Below are positions 14,964-24,640 of a DNA stretch of 64,000 bases, piece by piece. The notes under the pieces are model-generated. The model was not told where the DNA came from. It saw only the letters and a list, made by a program, of their open reading frames with translations, and searched no databases. Within the stretch, counting starts at the first letter, position 1. Each line of letters opens with the position of its first letter. The position numbers and the translations under genes were made by a program. Origin of the DNA: Zoroaster sp. YZ-2022 (lineage: Eukaryota > Echinodermata > Asteroidea > Forcipulatida > Zoroasteridae); NCBI GenBank assembly GCA_029582265.1, contig CM055819.1:43099048-43163047 (forward strand), written 5' to 3'.

Positions 14964-17206
14964 CAGCGCTTTCCGTACCGGAAGTGCATTGCAATAACAC
15001 ATGTTTCATTCTGAACGCCTTTTTGCAGTGTTCCATAAATGCGATTGCAATGAAACTTAAGGGGACCAAAGGCAATAGTGCAATAGTGTGCATATTGCAA
15101 TGACGTCATAATTACGTCATCAGGTGTCAAGTTACACTAAATCAAAGATTAATAATGAAAAACATAAAAAAATTAATAACTCGTGAACCACATATGCTAT
15201 CAATTTCATCTATGTGGCATATTGTAGGTCGTTAGCCACTCCGTATTTCGTGCACAGATATGACCCCATTTTGACATTAGCTTCCGGTCCAAACCGGAAG
15301 TTCAAGTTTAAAGAGCTCTACAGCCAATATGATAAAAAATAATGCTATGATTTCTGTGTATGTAATCATCAGTAGGATATACTCTTTTGGATAGTAGGTA
15401 TGATGACGTCATCATATGCAAGAGCGCCATCTAGCGACAGGTTTAAAAAGACGTTATTTTCACTTGTACACTTGCCAATGTCACATTACCACAAATGATA
15501 TGTCATATTGTAGCTTATGAATCAACTTAAATATCAAAATAGATTACTTCATTATGACATCATCAGGTGTCAAGTTACACTAAGTTACAGATTAATATTG
15601 AAAAACTATTTAAAAATGTATAACTTTTGAACCACAATAGCTATAATTATGATCTTTGAGCCATATTGTAGGTCGTTACCCACTTGACAATTCGTGCAAG
15701 TATGACCTTATTGTGACGTTTGCTTCCGGTCGAAACCAGAAGTTCAAATATAGCAATATTGTTAGAGCTCTAAAGATACCGTGTACTGCAGAGAAAACAA
15801 TTACACATTATTGGCTCCGAGTTTTGCATGAAATAGCCCTCTTCTGGTTGATCGTCATTGTATTGGTTACAACAATTTTTGTGTCATGTAATTACACTCA
15901 AGCCACCTCCTTTTAATAGTGTTTGTTCTTGTCTTTAAAACCCTTTCGAATACCCATTTAATTGCTAAGTTTCAATAAATCAAGGAGCTATGTTCAACGA
16001 CTTTGTAATATCTTTCTTGTTGGTTTAGATTTAAATTTTATATTTAAAAATATCATAACTCAGTTACACTTTTGATTTTTACAAAATGTACATCATCAGA
16101 AGTAAGTCCTGTTTTGCATGGAATTGCCTTTTTGTTAAAGTGCACATATGGGAAGATGAAATTTAATTACATACATTTGAAGCAACTTTCTACTTTGACT
16201 TTGAGTGATTGCATGCAGTCCCACTTTGTACGCACAGACCATAGAGGTAGGAATAGACAGCCTAAACATACACGCAATCCTCTACAACATTGAGCTGGGG
16301 GCGCGGGGGGTACGGTCGACCCGTCAGACCACACTAGGACCGAAGTCCAACTATTGACCGAAGCCAACGGATCGTAATAGGGCCGAAGCCCAACAAACAA
16401 ATGCTTCCCACTGCCGGCCGGTGACCTCCGTGGGTGAGCGGATGAGCTGTAATGATTCAGTCGTAGTTAGAATGTCCCGTTTTTATAAGGCCTGACACAA
16501 TGACTCTCCAATGCATGCCTTCCTTTATTGTCCTAACAGTCTTACATAAGTCTCACACAAGTCTTCCATTCTCTCAAAGAAAAGACCTTCAATGTGAAAC
16601 ATCTGTCATTATAGTGGATGCTTGTAAATATTCAAACATTCCTGAGTGCACGATACGAGCGCTTTACGGTGATTGGATGTCACCAGGGTTACGCGAAAAC
16701 AAACGGTAAAGGTTGACGGTTTACCATTTTGACAGTAATAAAGATTAAAGATTATCAGACCTTTACTTGAGACGGTTTACCAAATGGTAAACCGTGTGCA
16801 TGTTTCTAATGGGGTTGGGGGTAAAGTATATGGTAAACCGTTACAAAAAGGGACCAGCCTAGTTCAGACAAATACTGCGTATGTTAACTCCCAACGTTTA
16901 GCTTTAATTTGACACCAGAATTATTGTTATATATTAATTTTAGTACGAGTGGTTTCGTTCAGCTAAAGGAAAACCACTTTTTTCATGGTTTATCAGAGGA
17001 ATTGCACGAAAAAAACAGGGTGAAAGATAAGAGATTAAAGTCACCATATTCGTATGGTGTTCATTTGCAGGAGTGCCAACATCATGGCCGGTGTACATTT
17101 ACAGTTATTGGGGGGAGGGCGCCGATACAGCAAAAGTGGAAGTTAATGTGATAAAAAATAGCGAAACAGCTGGGTATTCGTTCACGAATACAATTGAGCT
17201 CTAGTT
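14964..17206. repeat. Satellite module 8: chimeric A 5' half / B 3' half
   Basis: The first ~620 bp carry A-type markers (acgcctttttgcag, aactcgtgaacc, gttagccactcc, ggatatactc, gccatctagcg). From about 15,583-15,605 the text becomes B-type (taagtt, ctatttaaaaatgtataac) and continues as B, with the B3-type deletion near 16,200. It is followed by non-satellite DNA at 17,207. It is best explained as a recombination or gene-conversion product at the array edge. Confidence 0.88.
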
Positions 17207-18670
17207 ATGTTTTTGTTTTTGTTTATTTCTTGGGGAGTGGCAGGGTGCAAGGGGCGGGCAGGGGAGGGAGGCTGAGGGGGGTATGGAGGATACTCAATCC
17301 ATCATGGGGAAGACACATTGAGGCGAACTACATACAGGTGATGTGCATTGGGGGTATTTTTTAGGGGGTAATTTGACCCCGCCCCCAGTCCTTAACCCAC
17401 CAGTATTTTTTGTAGACAAGCAGATACTGCAATGGGATACAATAGGCTGCCCAAAAAAAGTAGTCTCCAATAAACTCCAGCGGGGGAGGGGGGGGGGGGT
17501 GGAGGGTTTCGGTCCGTAGCCCATGGACTACATGTTGTATTGTGTATGACTTACTTGGTTGTGTATGACTTGGAATGCATGGGTTACATATGACTTACTG
17601 CAGTGCGAACTATAAACAACAGTTGCTTTGCTTGCGAAGGGCACTGGTTTAAGGCGTTGCTTGGAGTAATTGCGGTGCATGTGAAGTGTATCATAAGGGG
17701 ACTATTGTGAGTAAGAAAAGAATACTCTGACACATAGTCCGAATCCAACGTACGTGATTTATTGATGAATAAGCCAATTAATTTGTGCTGTGCTGATATG
17801 ATCAAGTTTGGATTCAATTGGGGGTAATTGTGGACTGACATGGGGATTGACAATCAATTAAAAATTGGCGGTAGATTTCCTCCTTGCACCTTGGCCTTGA
17901 GATTGCTCTGGTCCGAGAAAATAATCAGGCCTGGGGTGTCCCGCCACAATAGTATGGTCCTCCGTCGTGTGAAACCAGCATACAAAATGGGGCCCAATAA
18001 GCCTTGTTAGAATTGTATGCATGGATTTAGAGTAAGCACGGAGGGGGCGGAGGCATTTACCCGAGACCTATGTTACCTTTGCCTTAGCTCTGTGCTTGGA
18101 TTTCAGGTTCGCTAAGAAAAGCACAAAGTCCTGTAAAAATGTGCCTCGAGTGTCCCCTACAAATCTTGGTTTCCTATAAGTACGTCTACAATGAACCGAC
18201 ACCAGTTACGTAAAAATGGTAGTGCAATAGTGACATAATCTGGTGGGTTAGCAATATAGTTAGCAGCTCATAACAAAACAGTCATTTCAACATTCATGAA
18301 GGGACGATCAGAGCAGACTTTAACACAGGGAATGGAATTGGTGTCCCAGTCTAAGATGAACACTGTGAATGAAAATTACTGGCTTACTTATGCAGCAGCA
18401 ATTATGACCTTGTCATGTGGGATATTATTTTCAATCACTGACTTAATCTAAAACAAGCACTCCGATTCCAAGCCCTGTTTATCGTGTTGATATTGTCTCT
18501 TTTATGCATATAACTGACAGAGTTACAGCGGCGTCAATTTCTTATTAAAAGTTTGTTTGGGGGAACAGAAACGATAAACCAATGATAATCTTGAAAATGG
18601 TAAAAAACATACATGTGATATTGCATTTTAAGGTAAACGTGACTGAAACTTGCATGCGCGGATGCACCCA
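17207..18670. other. Non-coding, no recognised gene
   Basis: G-rich DNA near 17,220-17,510 including a poly-G run near 17,489, then ordinary AT-rich DNA. I looked on the minus strand for the second and third exons expected after the F5/8C start exon at 18.8 kb and did not find them here. Confidence 0.45.
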
Positions 18671-18783
18671 TTTATAAACTAATCACAATGTCTAAACTGA
18701 CATGGGGTGGAGATTACGACCTTTCTTTGAAAATGAAGGGTGAAGATATTTAGAAGATAAGGGCTATAGAAGATAAGGATTAC

Positions 18784-18897
18784 CATTATAATTGAGCCGA
18801 GACTCTTCCTTTTTGGTATATGATGAGTAGATAGACGAGACTGACAAACTGCTGTCAGGTATATCCCCACTCTCCAACCCTAGAGGATCACGGCAAT
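18784..18897 (-). CDS. First exon of a second F5/8C (discoidin) domain
   Basis: Minus-strand exon of 114 nt (38 codons). It lies between acceptor ttttatcatttag and donor G|gtaatc, starting and ending in phase 1 like its paralogue at 36,242-36,346. It reads as the F5/8C N-terminus: Cys, then DPLGLESGDIPDSSLSVSS, then SRLNYNG. F5/8C domains bind cell-surface carbohydrate or phospholipid; here the domain is extracellular by context. The rest of this second domain (the AWC and ELLGC exons) is not found to the left, so either its following introns are very long and hold the satellite array, or this end is broken. Two damaged copies lie directly upstream in the sense direction. Confidence 0.75.
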
Positions 18898-18944
18898 CTA
18901 AATGATAAAAACAATCAAACAAATAACATTAGTAGGCGACGAGA

Positions 18945-19032
18945 ATGTTCCTTTGGCCAATAACTTGACGAGACTGACAAACTGCTGTCAGGTATATCCC
19001 TACTCTCTTCATCCCTAGAGGATCACGGCAAT
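18945..19032 (-). pseudogene. Duplicated F5/8C start exon, frameshifted
   Basis: Second copy of the start exon, in a 133-135 bp tandem series. The acceptor (ttttatcattcag) is kept and the frame opens as Cys-RDPLG, but an indel after GGGATG shifts the frame. The 3' part runs into the next unit (tcgcctactaatg) without the SRLNY...G|gtaatc donor end. Probably not used as a coding exon, though its acceptor is intact. Confidence 0.7.
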
Positions 19033-19079
19033 CTGAATGATAAAAACAATCAAACAAATAACATTAGTAGGCGACGAGA

Positions 19080-19165
19080 ATATTCCTTTGGCCAATAACT
19101 TAACGAGACTGACAAACTGCTGTCAGGTATATCCCCACTCTCCATTCGAAGAGGATCACGGTAAT
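19080..19165 (-). pseudogene. Duplicated F5/8C start exon, Cys lost
   Basis: Third, right-most copy. The acceptor (catcattcag) and an open frame remain for about 30 codons (DPLRMESGDIPDSSLSVS), but the first Cys codon is TAC and the Gly of LGM is Arg. The exon end and donor are replaced by the start of the next tandem unit, leading to a stop. Likely a decayed exon. Confidence 0.68.
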
Positions 19166-19739
19166 CTGAATGATGAAATCAATCAAACAAATAAGAATAG
19201 TAGGCGACGTCAGATTGTACGTTTCCATGTAATAAAGCAATTGACATAATAAGTTCGTTGGATAAATAGTACAAGTTATCGAATTGAAGAATTATTCCGA
19301 ATGAGTCTTGCTAATCTCAAGACTTCATGTTTGCTTTCTAGATCTGTGTAAACCCCTGGATATGCTTAGTCTAGCTACGTATGTATTAGAGGAGCTGATC
19401 CGCAGGGGTCAAGGGGTCCTGACACACCTCCCCCAACGTGTGGCTACCATTTGTTGTTTAACTTAAAGGTTGTTGTTTAACTTAAACACACGGTTTGGAG
19501 TAGTCTATGTCGGAACAAATGGTGAGTTAATGTTGCTACAATGTTTCTTATGACACCAATATATTTCAACTCTCTGGACTCTCTTTCAAAATCCTGGGCC
19601 CGCCCCTGCGTATTTTCTTTTTTACTCAACTTGTACGACATACGTATGTTGTAACTTTATAATATTTTGCCATAATGTAAGTATGATTAGCATATTGAGA
19701 GACAAGCAACGAAAACGTATGCATTATTTTAAGATGAAT

Positions 19740-20205
19740 AGTCGAACGCCTTAAAGGAACACACTTGTCCCCGCTCGCCTACAAGTGCTTTCAAGGGAAC
19801 AATGTTTTTCTGCAGATGAGTATTGCCGTTACCCGCATGAAGCTGTTATACAAAGGTACTTCATATAATTTATTCACGCAAGTTGTTTCCATTGCTTGTT
19901 ATTAATAGCCACTATACTATGTATACACGATCCCCTCTCAATATGGTGGACGGAGTTCACTTCCATGTGTGGCTGCATTAATCACAATTTAGTCAGAAGC
20001 AATTAAACCTTGTGTAAATTTTTGAATTCACCGCTGTTGATGGCTTTTAAAGGAAAGTTAAGCCCAATATATATAGGATACGAATTCATATGGGTGAGTG
20101 TACAATGGCAAATATTGTCTGCAGTCCTGTCCTACAGATGAGTCCTACAGATGAGTGATTTTCATCGCGTAAGTTGGACCACTCAATACAATGAGTGGTG
20201 CAAAT
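19740..20205 (-). pseudogene. Degenerate HYR exon fragments (block 1)
   Basis: Two fragments resemble the HYR exons: ggaacacacttgt near 19,756 and the stretch tttcatcgcgtaagttgg...aatgagtggtgc near 20,159-20,195. They align with better-preserved fragments at 36,750-36,805 and 37,064-37,140 in the other block. No open HYR frame remains. Confidence 0.5.
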
Positions 20206-20594
20206 GATTAAAACAATGATTAAAACAAAGCAACCTTGAGGGAGTAGTGATTTATAACGTTTGAAGGGAGTGATACAATTGAAAAAATGTCTGTGAAAGC
20301 ATCCATACTTAAAATAAAAATAATAAACAAGATGTCTATATAACCAACATGTGAAAGTTTCAGCGTATTTCATTTACGTGTGTATGTATTCTAGAGTAGG
20401 AATATGGATCACAGCTAGGATTTCAATTTTATAATACATTCCATTTACAGCAAGTCAGAGAAAATAATTTCTTAGCATGTTCGGTACCAATACCAACTTC
20501 AATTCAAGTTTTCAGGTAAAAATTCAATTTTGTGTTATTTATTTGGGACGATTACCAAAGGTGTACATCACTCCCCTTAAATAGATTTTCTTAC

Positions 20595-20789
20595 ACGGCT
20601 GAAAGTTGAAGGAGCACACTTGTGGTGCCACGTGCCCCTCAGCATCGCTCGCCATACACTTCACCACCACCGTGTTGTTTTTGGTGAATTCCGTCCCCGG
20701 CATTTGACTGCACGACACGGTGAGTGGCTTGCCGGTGTAGTAATCAGTGGCATTGGGGATCGTAAAGATGACATCGGCATCGGGGCAAT
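20595..20789 (-). CDS. HYR (hyalin repeat) domain exon 3
   Basis: Minus-strand exon of 195 nt (65 codons), phase 1 at both ends. Acceptor is gtcttttcag|AT and donor T|gtaaga. It encodes a HYR domain: CPDADV, IPNATDYYTGKPLTVSC, PGTEFTKNNTVVVKC and ASDAEGHVAPQVCSF, matching the family's P-G-t-F...T-V-t-C-t-A-tDa-G core. HYR domains are Ig-like adhesion or complement-type modules of extracellular proteins. It is six codons shorter than the two other HYR exons, lacking the residues equivalent to IIATDPM. It contains an N-glycosylation sequon (NAT). It is the last HYR before the second F5/8C start exon. Confidence 0.85.
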
Positions 20790-21155
20790 CTGAAAAGACT
20801 GCTCTCACTGTCAATAAACAATTACAAACCAAATTGATTGGCAAAATGTTCTTGATTCTTGATTGTTGAAACAAGTTTTTAATTGAAGGCGACGAACATA
20901 TGAATGTTCCACCTTATTTCTTTGTGTCATTTACGAAAAAATAGTATATAAATAGAATGCATTCAGATTGGTTTGTATATGCGTTGTAATGTGGGAAGAA
21001 CCACATTTCGAATTTAATTTACAGCAGGTCAGACAGAATAATTTCCTATGATGTTTGGTACCAAAACCAACTGCAATGGGGTGTTTGTTTTTTGATTAGT
21101 TTTAGAAAGGAAAGTTACCTTTAAAAACAAAGTTTTCCACAAAATATATTTCAGA

Positions 21156-21228
21156 CGCCCGATGTGGGGCTCGAACCCACGACCCTTGGATTAAGAGTCC
21201 AATGCTCTACCGACTGAGCTAACCAGGC
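21156..21228 (-). tRNA. tRNA-Lys (CTT), copy 1
   Basis: 73-nt cloverleaf on the minus strand, with 5' GCCTGGT pairing ATCGGGC (two G-U pairs), D-arm TAGCTCAGTCGGTAGA, anticodon CTT and T-arm GTGGG-TTCGAGC-CCCAC. The anticodon stem reads TTGGA/TCCAA against TGGGA/TCCCA in other copies, a compensated base-pair change suggesting selection on the fold. TTTT follows about 13 nt after the 3' end, suitable as a Pol III stop. Confidence 0.9.
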
Positions 21229-21315
21229 TGTGGTTTTGTTTGTTTTGATTTTTGATTAGTTTTAGAAAGGAAAGTTACCTTTAAAAACAAAGTTTTCCAC
21301 AAAATATATTTCAGA

Positions 21316-21388
21316 CGCCCGATGTGGGGCTCGAACCCACGACCCTGGGATTAAGAGTACCATGCTCTACCGACTGAGCTAACCAGGC
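21316..21388 (-). tRNA. tRNA-Lys (CTT), copy 2, mismatched anticodon stem
   Basis: Same gene body as copy 1 with intact acceptor, D and T arms. The anticodon stem is TGGTA/TCCCA and contains one mismatch, so function is less certain. Confidence 0.78.
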
Positions 21389-21473
21389 TGTGGTTCATTT
21401 TGTTTGTTTTTGATTAGTTTTAGAAAGGAAAGTTACCTTTAAAAACAAAGTTTTCCACAAAATATATTTCAGA

Positions 21474-21546
21474 CGCCCGATGTGGGGCTCGAACCCACGA
21501 CCCTGGGATTAAGAGTCCCATGCTCTACCGACTGAGCTAACCAGGC
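21474..21546 (-). tRNA. tRNA-Lys (CTT), copy 3
   Basis: Full cloverleaf with perfect TGGGA/TCCCA anticodon stem, intact boxes A and B, and a downstream TTTT. Probably functional. Confidence 0.9.
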
Positions 21547-21647
21547 TGTGGTTCAGTTTGTTTGTTTGTTTGTTTGTTTGTTTTTGATTAGTTTTAGAAA
21601 GGAAAGTTACCTTTAAAAACAAAGTTTTCCACAAAAGATATTTCAGA

Positions 21648-21720
21648 CGCCCGATGTGGGGCTCGAACCCCAGACCCTGGGATTAAGAGTCCCATGCTCT
21701 ACCGACTGAGCTAACCAGGC
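21648..21720 (-). tRNA. tRNA-Lys (CTT)-like, copy 4, broken T stem
   Basis: Same length and anticodon, but the T-arm 5' side reads CTGGGG instead of CGTGGG, destroying two T-stem pairs while keeping TTCGAGC. Shared with copy 6, so the change was amplified. Possibly a pseudogene. Confidence 0.7.
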
Positions 21721-21818
21721 TGTGGTTCAGTTTGTTTGTTTGTTTGTTTGTTTTTTGATTAGTTTTAGAAAGGAAAGTTACCTTTAAAAACAAAGTTTTC
21801 CACAAAATATATTTCAGA

Positions 21819-21891
21819 CGCCCGATGTGGGGCTCGAACCCACGACCCTGGGATTAAGAGTCCCATGCTCTACCGACTGAGCTAACCAGGC
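21819..21891 (-). tRNA. tRNA-Lys (CTT), copy 5
   Basis: Identical in body to copy 3: all four stems pair, anticodon CTT, TTTT downstream. Probably functional. Confidence 0.9.
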
Positions 21892-21997
21892 TGTGGTTCA
21901 GTTTGTTTGTTTGTTTGTTTGTTTGTTTGTTTTTTGATTAGTTTTAGAAAGGAAAGTTACCTTTAAAAACAAAGTTTTCCACAAAAGATATTTCAGA

Positions 21998-22070
21998 CGC
22001 CCGATGTGGGGCTCGAACCCCAGACGCTGGGATTAAGAGTCCCATGCTCTACCGACTGAGCTAACCAGGC
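21998..22070 (-). tRNA. tRNA-Lys (CTT)-like, copy 6, broken T stem
   Basis: Carries the same T-stem lesion as copy 4 plus a G-to-C change in the variable region (AGCGTC). It lies only 70 bp past the splice donor of HYR exon 2 in the sense direction. Possibly a pseudogene. Confidence 0.68.
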
Positions 22071-22140
22071 TGTGGCTCGGGGTGTTTGTTTGTTTGTTTT
22101 TGTTTGTTTGTAGTTTGGTGATTACCAAAGATTGTCTTAC

Positions 22141-22353
22141 ATAGCTGAACGTTGAAGGAACAAACTTGTGGTGCCACGTGTCCCTCAGCATCGCTCGCCG
22201 TACAAGTAACCACTGTAATACTTTTGGTGAAATTCGTCCCCGACATTGGACTGCACGAGACATTAAGTGGCTTGCCGGTGTAAACATCGGTGGCATTGGG
22301 GATCGTAAAGTTGACCATCGGGTCGCTGGATATGATATCGGTATCAGGGCAAT
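22141..22353 (-). CDS. HYR (hyalin repeat) domain exon 2
   Basis: Minus-strand exon, 213 nt (71 codons), phase 1 to 1. Acceptor is gtcttttcag|AT and donor T|gtaaga. Recognisable parts are CPDTDIISSDPMVNFTIP, NATDVYTGKPLNVSC, SGTNFTKSITVVTC and ASDAEGHVAPQVCSFNV. It follows the F5/8C domain and precedes HYR exon 3. The identical phases of all HYR exons allow insertion or loss of whole domains without breaking the frame. Confidence 0.87.
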
Positions 22354-22395
22354 CTGAAAAGACTGCTCTCACAGTGAATAAGAAACACGTTGTTA

Positions 22396-22441
22396 ATGGA
22401 AGGCGAGGCAGGGAGGGAGGGAGGGAGGGAGGGAGGGGAGG
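22396..22441. repeat. (GGGA)n purine microsatellite
   Basis: Continuous gggagggaggga run just upstream (sense direction) of HYR exon 2, in the intron. Confidence 0.85.
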
Positions 22442-23257
22442 AGGAATGCATTGTTGAGCAGTCTGAAAGATAAATATAGCCTTTTCAGGGCTTTTTCAAA
22501 CATGTCGTTTTTTATGTTCTTAGAAATAACAATATTACCATCAGTTCGTTTGCTATGTTTTGAAAACAAGGGCCATAACGCTGGTGCTATTTTGCTCCAT
22601 TCCAAGTATAAATTATATTCTCTACTATCAAATATAGAACAAAGGAACAAAGGAACAAAGGAACTTATTCAAACTATAGATATGCTCACTGAAAAAAACT
22701 AAGGTGTTAAAATTACAAAAGTGTTGTCAGTGTATTCCTCCATTGTGTTCACACCACTGAATTGCACATTGTGGTGAATACGAACCATCTGAATACATTA
22801 TTAGTATTTTCTTTTTGTAGAGGGGCTCCCGGCAAATGTTTATAACTTACCTTTCCCAATTTTAGAGAGGTTATATAATCAGCAAACTAAAAAACGTTTT
22901 ATTCAATAATTCACTCAAATTATCCAATAAACATAAATCTTTACGAAAATAGGCTTTATCAAAATTTATCATAATGGCTTGTTATTATCATAGCTGAATG
23001 TCTTATATCAGATTTCAATTCAAGCATCGGAAATATATAGTTTTTGATTTCTAGTACGGGAGATCAAATGTACCGTAGATTCAACATCATGTTGAAAATG
23101 TTCTCTATAATACAGCTCTGACAGCATCATGTTAAATTGTGAACCACCGATTTAATTAGAGTATTTAATAGAGTATTTAGCAATTGCTCTACAATAGCTC
23201 CGACTATAACTCAAGTGTGCCGCCACCATCTTTGTCAGATTGTGAAAAATCACTTAC

Positions 23258-23304
23258 CTGTTGCGGCTGCCACTCTTCTGCACAATACTTTAATTCATAG
23301 GAAC
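23258..23304 (-). CDS. Possible small exon between F5/8C and HYR
   Basis: Open on the minus strand between acceptor-like atatgtatag and donor ACAG|gtaagtg. After the F5/8C end exon it would read SYELKYCAEEWQPQQ. Its 47 nt would end in phase 0, which does not fit the phase-1 HYR exon that follows, so it may be a cryptic or alternative exon or not an exon at all. Confidence 0.2.
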
Positions 23305-23333
23305 CTATACATATACAGAAATGGAAACATTAC

Positions 23334-23463
23334 CTCTGCATCCAAGTAGTTCAAAGCGCATACATATGTATCTATACCACATGACGGGTTCTATCTGTAT
23401 GAATATAGTCTGCAGAGCCGCGGGAAAGTAGACAGTTACTGGTGTGCTACGGTCCGTGTTGCC
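23334..23463 (-). CDS. F5/8C (discoidin) domain, third exon
   Basis: Minus-strand exon of 130 nt, phase 0 in and phase 1 out. Acceptor is cttcagtttcag|GGC and donor AGAG|gtaatg. It reads GNTDRSTPVTVYFPAA, then QTIFIQIEP, WYRYICMRFELLGC. The terminal R-x-E-L-x-G-C is the hallmark end of F5/8C domains, whose last Cys pairs with the Cys at the domain start (exon at 36.3 kb). It is separated from the second domain exon by 10.5 kb of retroelement-filled intron. Confidence 0.9.
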
Positions 23464-24640
23464 CTGAAACTGAAGACAGACAACAACCAAACAGATACAT
23501 GTATATTTTAATTAAAATAAAGCATGTCTAATAGGTGTCTTGAAATCAATCATTATTAGGGAAAAGCAACTATCAATTGTTTTCCCTACACCTCTCCTCC
23601 CGGGCACCCTGTGTATCGATATTGTGATACATGCGTATTTGGTACCTTTTTGTTGCTCAAGAGTCGGGACTTTGGTCATCCTCATGCACAACGATTCGAT
23701 TGTCCAATGGGGATCCCCATAAAGGGGAACAAGTTTTAGACATTTAATGTCTGCATCCTATAATTTTCAAACAATTTATATTTAAAAACTAAAAATCTAC
23801 AATTGTCAGGCCAGTACCCCTTGGGCAGTTCTAAGTTCTTATTGTCAGAAAATTACAACCATGACTGTAAATACTTGGACCAAGGTAAAATAAAAATTGA
23901 AATATATACATTTATTCAATTCAAGTGATTTTGTTATGGGAAATAAACCTTTTCGATATTCCCATCTCGGTCTACATTATGAGTAACCAGAAAGTCGGTA
24001 TATGTTTACATAGATTCGCGGAAGAGTAGATGAACAATCTTTGAACTAACTTTTGTAAGGTATACTACGTCATGTTTGGTTGTAAAAAAGGATGAATCCA
24101 TCATTAGGGATTCCATTTAGCTATCGTTCGTGGTAGTTATATGGCATCAACATGACCGTCACATTCGTGCTCTTCGGTAGTACCGACAGTCCATCAACTT
24201 GGGCAAGTCATTATGATGCAAAATGTACCGGATGTGGCATCTTTTAAAGGAACTTGTTTTGCAATATTTCATAATAACATTTTTTATGAAATCCTGAATT
24301 TTATTTCAAATTAAATAAGTTTTGTTCTCCCGTTTTGTTTTCACATTTGATTATAGATGAGATGTAGCTAGTATGATTTTATCTGAATATTGAAAAAGAG
24401 TAGGAATCCGATAGGTAAGCTTTCCCCTTTTTATCAGCTTTCAGTAATAATTTGTGGAAATACCTCGTTCCGTAAACTTATGATACAGAATCGTACAGTA
24501 GAAAAACACTTGTATATTTTATATTTATTCAAATTGCATATTGAATTGTTAATTATTTATTTTAATTTTAAAGCCTCTGTTTGGGGGTGTCAGGGGTGTC
24601 ATGCCAGGGGAGGGGTAGTACAGTCTGTCGATGTAACATG

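Larger units (their letters stand above)
1101..17206. repeat. Higher-order satellite array of alternating A and B modules
   Basis: The junction phrase cagcgctttccgtaccgg (caacgc at 8,900) marks module starts at 1101, 3629, 5113, 7412, 8900, 11157, 12649 and 14964. Every module ends with gtattcgt-tc-acgaatac (a palindrome) followed by gagctctag. Modules alternate long (B, 2.26-2.53 kb) and short (A, 1.48-1.49 kb), so the repeating unit is a B+A dimer of about 3.75-4.0 kb. A and B share roughly the first 780-800 bp and have unrelated 3' parts. The shared part contains two diverged copies of a subrepeat about 440 bp apart, each with gtcatcaggtgtcaagttac, tattgtaggtcgtta and cttccggtc. Copies differ mainly by single substitutions and homopolymer length. 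The open frames inside recur only because the DNA is repeated; several are frameshifted between copies. Confidence 0.92.
18671..20900. repeat. Paralogous block 1 (copy of 35.84-37.85 kb)
   Basis: The text from tataaactaatcacaat through the F5/8C start exon, a degenerate HYR fragment and a working HYR exon to the tail attgattggcaaaatgttcttg matches 35,846-37,830 in the same order and orientation. The copies differ by insertions, notably a ~290-bp insert at about 35,942-36,230 absent here, and by extra exon copies here. This is a segmental duplication of a two-domain part of the gene. Confidence 0.8.
21085..22105 (-). repeat. Tandem array of six ~160-180 bp tRNA-Lys units
   Basis: Each unit is a tRNA plus a spacer of (gttt)n, tgattagttttagaaagg, aaagttaccttt and gttttccacaaaa-atatttcagac. 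tRNA 3' ends lie at 21156, 21316, 21474, 21648, 21819 and 21998. Unit length varies with the number of gttt repeats. Alternate late units (4 and 6) share both the T-stem lesion and the spacer variant aaaagatattt, which suggests duplication of a two-unit segment. Confidence 0.88.

Noticed and set aside
1791..17151. Recurrent 60-110 codon frames in the satellite as a gene family
   Set aside because: They recur only because the DNA is tandemly repeated; many start at TTG, several are frameshifted in some copies, and no protein family is recognisable.
18835..19230. Plain intergenic minisatellite
   Set aside because: The units turned out to be tandem copies of an F5/8C start exon with splice acceptors, matching the working exon at 36.3 kb.
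20539..20874. Sushi/CCP domain
   Set aside because: The Cys pattern was suggestive at first, but the P-G-x-x-F...V-x-C-x-A-x-D-x-x-G-H core fits HYR and lacks the sushi Trp/Gly pattern.
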